From positions 1,178,001 through 1,242,000 of the forward strand of contig NZ_LT629788.1 of assembly GCF_900105805.1 (NCBI RefSeq): a DNA stretch of 64,000 bases, read 5' to 3'. Positions 16,601 to 24,029 of the stretch are shown piece by piece (position 1 is the stretch's first letter; each line of letters opens with the position of its first letter). The DNA comes from Pseudomonas moraviensis (GTDB lineage: Bacteria > Pseudomonadota > Gammaproteobacteria > Pseudomonadales > Pseudomonadaceae). A program made the position numbers and the translations under genes. Under the pieces are notes generated by a model. The model searched no databases, had not been told where the DNA came from, and saw nothing but the letters and a program-made list of their open reading frames with translations.

Positions 16601-16627
16601 ATGACTGAAGTTGAATTCATCAGTCAT
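16601..16627. promoter_or_regulatory. 8-bp perfect inverted repeat upstream of the NTF2-like gene
   Basis: ATGACTGA and TCAGTCAT flank an 11-bp spacer, 29 bp upstream of the minus-strand gene start. Size and spacing fit an operator for a dimeric repressor. No regulator is adjacent, so the partner is unknown. Confidence 0.45.
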
Positions 16628-17101
16628 CGTACAACGTAGCAGGTTATTTTCTTCAGGAGCAACGGGGCGTGTGCACTGGATCGCTGAGTTGCGATGCGCA
16701 TCGCGCAAAAAAACTGACGGTACCCACCGCAGTGGCGTCATGTTCCGCGCGCTGTGGCCGATAAGCTTCAGAGCGGAAAAAGACTTTCAAGTCGGGAACA
16801 GACGCGCGGGTTCGCCCTGACGTGATATTCTCCGCGCCAATTTGCTTTGACCTAATTCGGTTGGCTTGCCTTTCGGGCGGGCCGACGGGATCCCTGTCGC
16901 TCAAGCAGCTGAAGCCAATAACGATAAGAAGTCAGTTCAGAAGGGACATTAACTGAGGTCGATGCCACATATCGGCCTTGTGTGCCCACCCGTCAATATT
17001 GCAGTGTGCCGGATCGCGCGACGCCAGCCTGAGCGTCAATACAGCGCAACGCAGACTGATAACAACGACGGGCGGAAGGCGTTTTATCATAGGTGCAACA
17101 G
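16628..17101. other. 474-bp leader region upstream of mqo without a recognisable gene
   Basis: No reading frame here has family resemblance. The only visible structures are a short GC hairpin near 16870-16890 (GCCTTTCGGGCGGGC) and an AT-richer stretch with TTGACC-like and TAATTC-like hexamers near 16845-16860. The mqo promoter and a long 5' leader probably lie here. Confidence 0.4.
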
Positions 17102-18748
17102 ATGTTTAAGAAAGTGAACACAGCCTTGCTGGGGCTGGCTTTGGCGATGGGGATGTCGTCTGCCAATGCTGCCGAAGCGAAGAAAGTTGACGTCCTGCTG
17201 ATCGGCGGCGGCATCATGAGCACCACCCTGGGTGTGTGGATCAATGAGCTGGAACCGAGCTGGTCGATGGAAATGGTCGAGCGCCTCGACGGCGTCGCCC
17301 TGGAAAGCTCCAACGGCTGGAACAACGCCGGTACCGGTCACTCGGCCCTCGCCGAGCTGAACTACACCCCGGAAGACGACAAGGGCAACGTCACGATCCC
17401 GAAAGCCGTCGAGATCAACGAAGCGTTCCAGGTCTCCCGTCAGTTCTGGGCGTGGCAGGTTCAACAGGGCGTGCTGAAAAACCCTCGCTCGTTCATCAAC
17501 ACCACACCGCACATGAGCTTCGTGTGGGGCGATGACAACATCAAGTTCCTGAAAAAGCGCTACGAAGCCCTGCAGGCGAGCCCGCTGTTTGCCGGCATGC
17601 AGTACTCCGAAGATCCGGCGGTGATCAAGAAGTGGGTGCCGCTGATGATGGAAGGGCGTGACCCGAACCAGAAAATCGCGGCCACCTGGAGCCCGCTGGG
17701 TACGGACATGAACTTCGGCGAAATCACCCGCCAGTTCGCCGCTCACCTGCAGACCAAGCCCAACTTCGATCTGAAACTGTCGAGCGAAGTCGAAGACATC
17801 ACCAAGAACGCCGATGGCACTTGGCGTGTCAGCTACAAAAACCTGAAAGACGGCAGCAAAACCGAAACCGACGCCAAGTTCGTGTTCATCGGCGCTGGCG
17901 GCGGTGCCTTGCACCTGCTGCAGAAGTCGGGCATTCCTGAAGCCAAGGAATACGCAGGCTTCCCGGTTGGCGGCTCGTTCCTGGTAACCGACAACCCAAG
18001 CATTGCCGAGCAGCATCTGGCCAAGGCCTACGGCAAGGCTTCGGTTGGCGCGCCACCGATGTCGGTTCCGCACCTGGACACCCGTGTTCTGGACGGCAAG
18101 CGCGTCATTCTGTTTGGCCCGTTCGCGACCTTCAGCACCAAGTTCCTCAAGGAAGGTTCGTACTTTGACCTGCTGACCAGCACCACCACCCACAACATCT
18201 GGCCAATGACCAAGGTCGGCATCAAGGAATACCCGCTGGTCGAGTACCTTGCCGGTCAACTGATGCTGTCGGATGAAGACCGTCTGAACGCGCTGAAGGA
18301 ATACTTCCCGAACGCCAAGGCCGAAGACTGGCGCCTGTGGCAAGCCGGCCAGCGCGTGCAAATCATCAAGCGTGATGAAGCCGCTGGCGGCGTGCTGAAA
18401 CTGGGCACCGAGATCGTGGCTTCGCAAGACGGCTCGATCGCCGGCCTGCTGGGCGCATCGCCAGGCGCGTCGACTGCTGCACCGATCATGCTGAGCGTGC
18501 TGCAGAAAGTCTTCAAGGACAAAGTCGCAACCCCTGAGTGGCAGACCAAGCTGCACCAGATCGTGCCGAGCTATGGCACCCAGCTGAACAGCGATCCGGC
18601 CAAAGTGGCTGCCGAGTGGGCTTACACCGCGAAAATCCTCGAACTGCCGACCCCTCCGGTGATCGGTCAGGTAGCTGCTCCAGCGGCACCTGCGGCTGAT
18701 AAAGCCGTAGCACCGAAGGAAAACGCTGCACGTGACATGGCTCTGTAA
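17102..18748 (+). CDS. mqo: malate:quinone oxidoreductase
   Basis: A 548-residue FAD enzyme of the TCA cycle that oxidises malate to oxaloacetate and reduces quinone. The FAD motif VLLIGGGIMSTTLG follows at about residues 30-43, and family motifs SSNGWNNAGTGHSALAELNY, PHMSFVWGDDNIKFLKKR (within 20 residues each) and the late FAD region GLLGASPGASTAAPIML are all present. The start at 17102 is preferred over GTG 17093 because AGG sits 8 bp upstream. Unusual: residues 1-24 (MFKKVNTALLGLALAMGMSS, then ANAAEA) read as a cleavable Sec signal, although Mqo normally faces the cytoplasm. An Ala/Pro-rich tail ends in RDMAL. A strong terminator follows. Confidence 0.95.
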   Translation: MFKKVNTALLGLALAMGMSSANAAEAKKVDVLLIGGGIMSTTLGVWINELEPSWSMEMVERLDGVALESSNGWNNAGTGHSALAELNYTPEDDKGNVTIPKAVEINEAFQVSRQFWAWQVQQGVLKNPRSFINTTPHMSFVWGDDNIKFLKKRYEALQASPLFAGMQYSEDPAVIKKWVPLMMEGRDPNQKIAATWSPLGTDMNFGEITRQFAAHLQTKPNFDLKLSSEVEDITKNADGTWRVSYKNLKDGSKTETDAKFVFIGAGGGALHLLQKSGIPEAKEYAGFPVGGSFLVTDNPSIAEQHLAKAYGKASVGAPPMSVPHLDTRVLDGKRVILFGPFATFSTKFLKEGSYFDLLTSTTTHNIWPMTKVGIKEYPLVEYLAGQLMLSDEDRLNALKEYFPNAKAEDWRLWQAGQRVQIIKRDEAAGGVLKLGTEIVASQDGSIAGLLGASPGASTAAPIMLSVLQKVFKDKVATPEWQTKLHQIVPSYGTQLNSDPAKVAAEWAYTAKILELPTPPVIGQVAAPAAPAADKAVAPKENAARDMAL

Positions 18749-18765
18749 CCAGAACCCTGACACAC

Positions 18766-18803
18766 AAAACCCACTGAACCGGCGACGGTCAGTGGGTTTT
18801 TTT
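18766..18803 (+). terminator. rho-independent terminator of mqo
   Basis: AACCCACTGA pairs with TCAGTGGGTT around ACCGGCGACGG, followed by a run of seven T. It begins 18 bp after the mqo stop codon. Confidence 0.9.
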
Positions 18804-18838
18804 GTGGCCTGGCTCCTACGCTCCTATGGTCGGTACGG

Positions 18839-19267
18839 TCAGGCTTTTGCAGACGCGAGATAGGCCCCCAGGCGCCGGCCCATTTCTTCGCCCAGTGCCT
18901 GCAATCCGCTCAGCGGCCGAACCATCACTTCGAACTCGACGATCTTGCCGCTGGCGTCGAAGCGAATCATGTCGATGCCTTTCAGTTCCTTGGTGCCGAC
19001 CTTGGCACTGAATTCCAGGATCACATTCAAGCCATCCGCCGTCGCCAGTTCGCGGTGATAGGCGAAATCCTCAAAAACTTCGAACACTGTGTTGAGGATC
19101 ATCGCCACCACCGGCGCGCCTGGGTAGGGCGTGTGGGCCATCGGCGAGCGAAATACGGCTTGGGCATCGAGCAATTCGGGCAGGGCTTTGAGATTGCCGC
19201 TGCGGATCATCTCGTGCCAGCGCGCGAGGGATGCGGCGACGTTGGGCTGCAGGGCGAGGTCGGGCAT
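18839..19267 (-). CDS. cytosolic NTF2-like / SnoaL-like protein
   Basis: A 142-residue protein without signal peptide. The start at 19267 (MPDLALQPNV) has GGAG five bases upstream; the longer frame to 19300 does not. The sequence follows the NTF2/SnoaL plan: helices ASLARWHEMIRSGNLKALPE and a curved sheet (AVFRSPMAHTPYPG, LNVILEFSAKVGTKELKGID, MIRFDASGKIVEFEVMVRP). Proteins of this kind are common next to reductases, but function is unassigned. Convergent with mqo, sharing the terminator region. Confidence 0.82.
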   Translation of the reverse strand: MPDLALQPNVAASLARWHEMIRSGNLKALPELLDAQAVFRSPMAHTPYPGAPVVAMILNTVFEVFEDFAYHRELATADGLNVILEFSAKVGTKELKGIDMIRFDASGKIVEFEVMVRPLSGLQALGEEMGRRLGAYLASAKA

Positions 19268-19369
19268 GGTCACTCCGGTTTTTATTATGGTTGGCGGCAA
19301 TGACTGTAGATCAACCCGGCGCAGAGTGGGTCGTCAAGTTTCGGGCTGAATACCGGTCCATGCCCGAAG

Positions 19370-19393
19370 CGGATCAGATGCGCATCTGATCCG
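19370..19393. promoter_or_regulatory. perfect 24-bp palindrome followed by a T-rich run
   Basis: CGGATCAGATGC is followed directly by its exact reverse complement, then TATTTTTCTG on the + strand. It lies about 100 bp upstream of the minus-strand NTF2-like gene and 135 bp upstream of the small ORF at 19528. It could be an operator or a terminator-like hairpin with a very tight loop. Confidence 0.45.
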
Positions 19394-19527
19394 TATTTTT
19401 CTGTTTCATCTGCCTCTGTATTCAGTACAGCCACAGCCTCAGAATGCCCGGGCAGTGCGGACATTCACCCTCCGACCTCATCCCGAAGCGTCCGGTGCAC
19501 CGCACACTCAGCATCAAGGAGCGCAAC

Positions 19528-19611
19528 ATGTACAAGATGGCAATTTTCCTCGGCGGCTTTCTGACCTTGACCATCCTGATCGGCGTACTGGCAACGATCT
19601 CTCCAGTGTGA
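19528..19611 (+). CDS. 27-residue single-pass membrane peptide
   Basis: ATG at 19528 with AAGGAG ideally placed 7 bases upstream. The 27-codon frame starts MYKMAIFLGGFLTLTIL and ends VLATISPV; almost all of it is one hydrophobic helix. A good ribosome-binding site and a membrane-helix composition favour a real small protein, perhaps partnering a larger membrane protein. I do not recognise it, and chance cannot be excluded without conservation data. Confidence 0.5.
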   Translation: MYKMAIFLGGFLTLTILIGVLATISPV

Positions 19612-19707
19612 TCCGCACGCAGCTTTTTCGAACTCTGCCGTTCTCCTGCTTTCAGTTGCATAACAGGGCCAGCACGCGCCCGTTACTGAATGTCCGAGGA
19701 GCGAAAC

Positions 19708-20517
19708 ATGCGTAATAAAACCTTGCAGGGACGTTGGGTTCCCGTCGGTTTGATGGTCGCCGCGCTGACCGGTTGTGCGATGAGCAACACCGAGTCACCG
19801 GTGCAGACACCAGGCCAGGCCAAAGCCTCCGACACTGAAATGCTCGAAGTCGGCGCGCAATGGTTGCAGGACAAACCGCCGATTCGCGCGTTGAACATGT
19901 ACCTCGATGGCTTCCATTTCTACAACGGCCATCCCGGCGCACAGATGGAAGCGCATCACTACTGCTCGGCGCTCAACGAGGAAGTGTTCCAGTGTGTGAT
20001 CTACGACGGCAACACCGCTGAAGCGAAGCTGATGGGCGTGGAATACATCATCAGCCAGCGCCTGTTCACGCAATTGCCGGCAAAAGAAAAGGCCTTGTGG
20101 CATAGCCACGCTCACGAAGTCACTTCCGGCCAGTTGGTCGCGCCGGGCATCCCGCAAGTGGCGGAGACGCGTTTGATGGAAAAACTTGCCAACACCTATG
20201 GCAAGACCTGGCACACCTGGCACACCGATCAGGACAAGCAACTGCCCTTGGGCGTGCCGCAGTTGATGATGGGCTTTACTGCCGACGGTCAGGCCGACGC
20301 GCAAATGGTCCGCCAGCGCGACCAGCGTCTGGGCATTGATAGCGCCGAGAAGAAAAAGGCCCGCGCCGAGATCAAACCGGCACCGGTCGCGCCAGGAGCT
20401 GATGCGTGGCAGAAGGGTAATGCCGTGCAACTCAACGACCCGACCGGCCATCAACACGTCATGCCGCGCCCGGCCACCTCTGGCGACGAAAATGCCCGGA
20501 GCGGCCGTCAGCCTTAG
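19708..20517 (+). CDS. OBAP-family (DUF1264) lipoprotein
   Basis: A 269-residue lipoprotein. The start at 19708 has GAGGAGCG upstream. The lipobox is LTGC (Cys about residue 22). The core (LNMYLDGFHFYNGHPGAQME, AHHYCSALNEEVFQCVIYDG, LMGVEYIISQRLFTQLP, EKALWHSHAHEVTSGQLVAP, TYGKTWHTWHTD) matches the oil-body-associated-protein family known from plants and many bacteria, function unresolved. The His-rich HSHAHEV and TWHTWHTD stretches could bind metal. The tail is Lys/Pro/Ala-rich and polar. Monocistronic, followed by a REP pair. Confidence 0.88.
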   Translation: MRNKTLQGRWVPVGLMVAALTGCAMSNTESPVQTPGQAKASDTEMLEVGAQWLQDKPPIRALNMYLDGFHFYNGHPGAQMEAHHYCSALNEEVFQCVIYDGNTAEAKLMGVEYIISQRLFTQLPAKEKALWHSHAHEVTSGQLVAPGIPQVAETRLMEKLANTYGKTWHTWHTDQDKQLPLGVPQLMMGFTADGQADAQMVRQRDQRLGIDSAEKKKARAEIKPAPVAPGADAWQKGNAVQLNDPTGHQHVMPRPATSGDENARSGRQP

Positions 20518-20557
20518 CATTGGACAGTAGCTGTAAATGGTGATGTCGGTACCGACT

Positions 20558-20629
20558 TCATCGCGAGCAGGCTCACTCCTACATTTGAAATGCTTTACCC
20601 CTGTAGGAGCGAGCCTGCTCGCGAAGGCA
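20558..20629. repeat. REP pair (type A variants)
   Basis: Reverse REP (CGCGAGCAGGCTCACTCCTA) then forward REP of the GAGCGAGCCTGCTCGCGAAGG subtype, 25 bp apart, in tail-to-tail order. It separates the convergent OBAP and hydrolase genes. Confidence 0.88.
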
Positions 20630-20650
20630 TCCGCCTGATCGCTACACCTG

Positions 20651-21421
20651 TCAGCGATTCAACACATCACCCATCCACCGCAAGTACTCCCCTCGCTCGG
20701 AAATCGAGTTATGCGCCGATTCCGGCACCACCTTGAGCGTCGCCACCCCCGCAGGAAAACTCTCCAACAACCGCTGCGTGCTCTTGCGTCCAATCACCTC
20801 GTCATCACTCGCCGCCAACAGCAAGGTCGGCACGCGAACGTGCGCGGCGTACTTGCCCGATTCGAATCGATCCTTGAGCAACCACTTCACCGGCACCCAC
20901 GGATATTGCCGTTCGGCGATTTCTTCGAGGCTGTTGAACGGCGTGACCAGGATCAGCTTCTGCACCGGCCGCTGGCTGGCCAGGCGTATCGCCACCCCCG
21001 AGCCGAGGCTGCGCCCGATCACCGCAATCTGCGGATGGCTGGCGTAGACCTGATCGAACAACGCCAGCGCATCTTCGGCAATCGCCGCTTCCGATGGTGA
21101 GCCTGAACTGCCACCAAAACCCCGGTAATGCAGAAAATACAGCGCGTAATCGGGGAACGCCTCAGCGAACTCCGGCAGGTTGCGCGAGACGTCCTCGGCA
21201 TTCCCGCCGAAATAGATCAGCGCCCGTGTTCCGCTGCGCTCTCGAGTAGTCGTCCAGATTTCGGCGTCCGGCATCGACAGTTTCAACCGCGAATCCGCTG
21301 CAACCACGGCCGCAGGCTGGGGAAACCAGATGAGCGAGCGCTGAAATACGAACAGCGCGGCACACAGCACCAGGTACACGGCAACAATGAAAACGACGAG
21401 TGACATCAGGGTTCGGGACAT
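20651..21421 (-). CDS. membrane-anchored alpha/beta hydrolase
   Basis: A 256-residue protein with one N-terminal membrane segment (about 5-28) and a serine hydrolase fold. The oxyanion region is YFLHYRGFGGSSGSPSE, the nucleophile elbow is GRSLGSG, the acid is in LLAASDDEVI and the catalytic His in PESAHNSISE. It resembles the YfhR/BEM46 group of single-pass hydrolases. The substrate is unknown; no operon partner. A weak ribosome-binding site leaves the exact start slightly uncertain. Confidence 0.88.
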   Translation of the reverse strand: MSRTLMSLVVFIVAVYLVLCAALFVFQRSLIWFPQPAAVVAADSRLKLSMPDAEIWTTTRERSGTRALIYFGGNAEDVSRNLPEFAEAFPDYALYFLHYRGFGGSSGSPSEAAIAEDALALFDQVYASHPQIAVIGRSLGSGVAIRLASQRPVQKLILVTPFNSLEEIAERQYPWVPVKWLLKDRFESGKYAAHVRVPTLLLAASDDEVIGRKSTQRLLESFPAGVATLKVVPESAHNSISERGEYLRWMGDVLNR

Positions 21422-21532
21422 TCGGCTACTTTTAACGGGGTAAGAGGTGGGCTGTCGAAGTGTAGTTCAGCGACTGCGCCTGACAGCCTGCACACACAAC
21501 ATGCAACAGATCCGCGCAGCAGGAGGGCCCGC

Positions 21533-22492
21533 ATGCGCCACACTGAGGGTTATTCCCGTCGCCGCTTGCTTACGCTGGCTGCCGAGGTTGCGGCGGTGTT
21601 GACGATTGATCGGGCGTTGGCCAGCGGCACGCCGCCGCCCGTCACTGCGCCGCACACGGCAGGAGACCAGACCATGCAGACCCGCGCCATCCCTTCAAGC
21701 TCCGAGGCACTGCCCATGGTCGGATTGGGCACCTATCGCGGTTTCGACGTCGGCCCGGGTGATCCGGTTTATCGGCAATTGCCCGCCGTGCTCGAAGCGC
21801 TGTTCAGGAAGGGCGGCACGCTGATCGACAGCTCGCCGATGTACGGCCGCGCCGAGCAGACGACCGGTGAATTGCTGTCGATCCACGAACCGCGCTCGCC
21901 GGCCTTTCTCGCCACCAAGGTGTGGACGCGCGGGCGCAAGGAGGGGATCGCGCAGATGGAGCAGTCGTTCAGCCTGCTGCAAACCGAGCGCATCGACCTG
22001 ATGCAGATTCACAATCTGCTCGACTGGCAAACCCACTTGCCGATCCTGCGCGAATGGAAAGAGCAGGGGCGGATTCGCTACATCGGCATCACCCATTACA
22101 CCTCGTCTGCCTATGACGAGGTCGAAGCGGTGTTGAAAGCCGAGAGGCTGGATTTCCTGCAAATCAACTACGCCCTTGATGACCGCGCTGTCGAGAAACG
22201 CATCCTGCCGCTGTGCCGCGAGCGCGGGGTGGCTGTGATCTGTAACCGGCCATTTGGCGGCGGCGATTTGCTCGCCCGGCTCAAGGGCAAGCCGTTGCCG
22301 GCATGGGTCTCGGACGTGCAGGTCAACAGCTGGCCGCAACTGGCCCTGAAGTTTCTGCTGGCGCATCCGGCAGTGACCTGCGTGATTCCGGGGACCAGCA
22401 ATCCGCGCTACATGGCCGACAACGCCGGAGCCGGTTTTGGGCCGATGCTCACCGATGCGCAGCGGCATCAGTTGATTGCGTTGCTGGGTTGA
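21533..22492 (+). CDS. aldo/keto reductase with Tat-type signal
   Basis: A 319-residue NAD(P)H-dependent reductase. The N terminus has a twin-arginine signal (YSRRRLLTLAAEVAAVLT), so export to the periplasm is possible. The TIM-barrel catalytic tetrad is visible: Asp in LIDSSPMYG, Tyr in MYGRAEQT, Lys in FLATKVWT and His in LMQIHNLLDW. AGGAGGG lies just before the ATG. It is convergent with a LysR regulator gene (6 bp apart) and close to a secreted cupin; the three form a recurrent Pseudomonas arrangement of unknown substrate. Confidence 0.9.
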   Translation: MRHTEGYSRRRLLTLAAEVAAVLTIDRALASGTPPPVTAPHTAGDQTMQTRAIPSSSEALPMVGLGTYRGFDVGPGDPVYRQLPAVLEALFRKGGTLIDSSPMYGRAEQTTGELLSIHEPRSPAFLATKVWTRGRKEGIAQMEQSFSLLQTERIDLMQIHNLLDWQTHLPILREWKEQGRIRYIGITHYTSSAYDEVEAVLKAERLDFLQINYALDDRAVEKRILPLCRERGVAVICNRPFGGGDLLARLKGKPLPAWVSDVQVNSWPQLALKFLLAHPAVTCVIPGTSNPRYMADNAGAGFGPMLTDAQRHQLIALLG

Positions 22493-22498
22493 ACCGGG

Positions 22499-23392
22499 TC
22501 AAACCCGATAGCGCAACGCTTCCAGCAACAAGGCAAACGCCGGCGCTGCCTGGCGTCGGCTCGGGTAGTACAGGTGATAGCCGGAAAACGCCGGGCACCA
22601 GTCTCCGAGCACCTGGATCAAGCGGCCGTCGGCCAGAAACGGTGCAACGACATTTTCCGGGATGTAGCTCAGACCGAAACCGTCCAGCGCGGCGTCGAGC
22701 AACGGGTACACGCCGTTCAGGGTGACCTGGCCGGAGACACGAACCTTGAGGCTTTCACCGTCCTTTTCGAACTCCCACGAATACAGTCCGCCATTGGTTG
22801 GCAGACGCAGGTTGTTGCAGGCGTGGTCGGTCAGGTCGCGCGGGGTCTGCGGCGCAGCGCGACGGGCGAAGTAGGCAGGCGAGCCGACCACGGCCATGCG
22901 CATGTCCGGGCCGATGCGCGTGGCGATCATGCCCTGCGCAACGTCTTCGCCCAGGCGCACGCCGGCATCGAAACCCTGGCCGGCGATGTCGACGAAGCCA
23001 TAGTCGCAGCAGACTTCGACGGTGACGTCAGGGTACTTCGGCAGGAACTCCTGCAACACCGGACGCAGGATCCAGTTCAGCGAGTGGTCGGTGGCGCTGA
23101 TGCGGATCTTCCCTGCCGGGGTCTCGCGCAGGTTGCTCAGGGCGGCCAGTTCCACCTCGATCTCTTCGAAGCGCGGGCCGATGGTCTGCAGCAGATGTTC
23201 GCCGGCCTCGGTCGGCGAAACACTGCGCGTGGTGCGGGTCAGCAGGCGCAGGCCGAGACGTGCCTCGAGACTGCGAATGGTGTGGCTGAGCGCCGATTGC
23301 GAAACGCCGAGTTTGGCGGCGGCCTTGGTGAAACTGCGTTCACGGGCAACGGCGAGGAAGGCGAGCAGGTCGGTGGCGTTTTCCCGGAGCAT
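22499..23392 (-). CDS. LysR-family transcriptional regulator
   Basis: A 297-residue regulator. The N-terminal winged HTH is clear (LLAFLAVARERSFTKAAAKL, GVSQSALSHTIRSLEARLG, LLTRTTRSVSPTEAGE), followed by the periplasmic-binding-protein-like effector domain (GKIRISATDHSLNWILRPVL, GFDAGVRLGEDVAQGMIATR, FGLSYIPENVV). It diverges from the cupin gene over a 97-bp gap and ends 6 bp from the aldo/keto reductase stop, so it probably controls both. The intergenic region has an AT-rich dyad (TAGACGATTATCTA) that fits a LysR T-N11-A site. Confidence 0.93.
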   Translation of the reverse strand: MLRENATDLLAFLAVARERSFTKAAAKLGVSQSALSHTIRSLEARLGLRLLTRTTRSVSPTEAGEHLLQTIGPRFEEIEVELAALSNLRETPAGKIRISATDHSLNWILRPVLQEFLPKYPDVTVEVCCDYGFVDIAGQGFDAGVRLGEDVAQGMIATRIGPDMRMAVVGSPAYFARRAAPQTPRDLTDHACNNLRLPTNGGLYSWEFEKDGESLKVRVSGQVTLNGVYPLLDAALDGFGLSYIPENVVAPFLADGRLIQVLGDWCPAFSGYHLYYPSRRQAAPAFALLLEALRYRV

Positions 23393-23489
23393 TGATGATT
23401 GTCCTGCATAAGTTTTTTCGGATTCTAGACGATTATCTAAAGAGTGCCGATCGCTACAGTGGTTGCATTATTCATCCGGAGGAACCGCC

Positions 23490-23966
23490 ATGAACCCGAT
23501 CGCTGCTTCTGCGCTGACGCTCTCGCTGCTGGCCGGTGAAGTGCAGGCCACTGAAAACCCGCGTGTCACGGTCACGCCGAATGGCTCTCAACCCTCGGCC
23601 AAAGGGCCCACTGACTGGTTTACCGGCACGGTGCGGGTGGATGCGCCGTTCAAGGGTACCGACGAGGCCCGCGTCAGCGGCGCGACCGTAACGTTCGAGC
23701 CGGGCGCGAGAACTGCGTGGCACACCCATCCGTTAGGACAGACATTGATCGTCACCGCAGGAGTAGGGTTCGTCCAGGAATGGGGCCAGCCGGTTCGTGA
23801 AATCCGTCCGGGCGATACCGTCTGGATTGCCCCGGGTGCCAAACATTGGCACGGGGCGGCGCCGACAACGGCGATGAGTCATATCGCAATTGCGGAAGTG
23901 CTGGATGGCAAGGTGGTGGACTGGATGGAGCAGGTCAGTGCTGAGCAATATCCAAGGACCGAGTGA
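23490..23966 (+). CDS. secreted cupin-domain protein
   Basis: A 158-residue protein. The start at 23490 has GGAGG seven bases upstream. A short hydrophobic leader (SALTLSLLAGEVQA) is followed by one cupin barrel: motif 1 TAWHTHPLGQTLIVTAGVG (metal-binding HTH, with the Gln and Glu of this class) and motif 2 around PGAKHWHGAAPTTAMSHIAI. It resembles the (R)-mandelonitrile lyase / quercetinase-like small cupins. Diverges from a LysR gene. Enzymatic activity is plausible but the substrate is unknown. Confidence 0.88.
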   Translation: MNPIAASALTLSLLAGEVQATENPRVTVTPNGSQPSAKGPTDWFTGTVRVDAPFKGTDEARVSGATVTFEPGARTAWHTHPLGQTLIVTAGVGFVQEWGQPVREIRPGDTVWIAPGAKHWHGAAPTTAMSHIAIAEVLDGKVVDWMEQVSAEQYPRTE

Positions 23967-23972
23967 AACCGC

Positions 23973-24025
23973 GCCCCTCACCCTGGCCCTCTCCCTTTGG
24001 GAGAGCGCCAGGGTGAGGGGCTTTT
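23973..24025 (+). terminator. long stem-loop between the cupin gene and paoC
   Basis: GCCCCTCACCCTGGC pairs perfectly with GCCAGGGTGAGGGGC; a second stem CTCTCCC/GGGAGAG lies inside. TTTT follows on the + strand. It sits 6 bp after the cupin stop and just before the convergent paoC stop. Similar CCCTCACCC hairpins are common repeats in pseudomonads, so it may be both a repeat and a terminator. Confidence 0.8.
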
Positions 24026-24029
24026 CGCT

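Noticed and set aside
17087..18763. 558-codon open frame on the minus strand
   Set aside because: Shadow of mqo; no family resemblance, full overlap.
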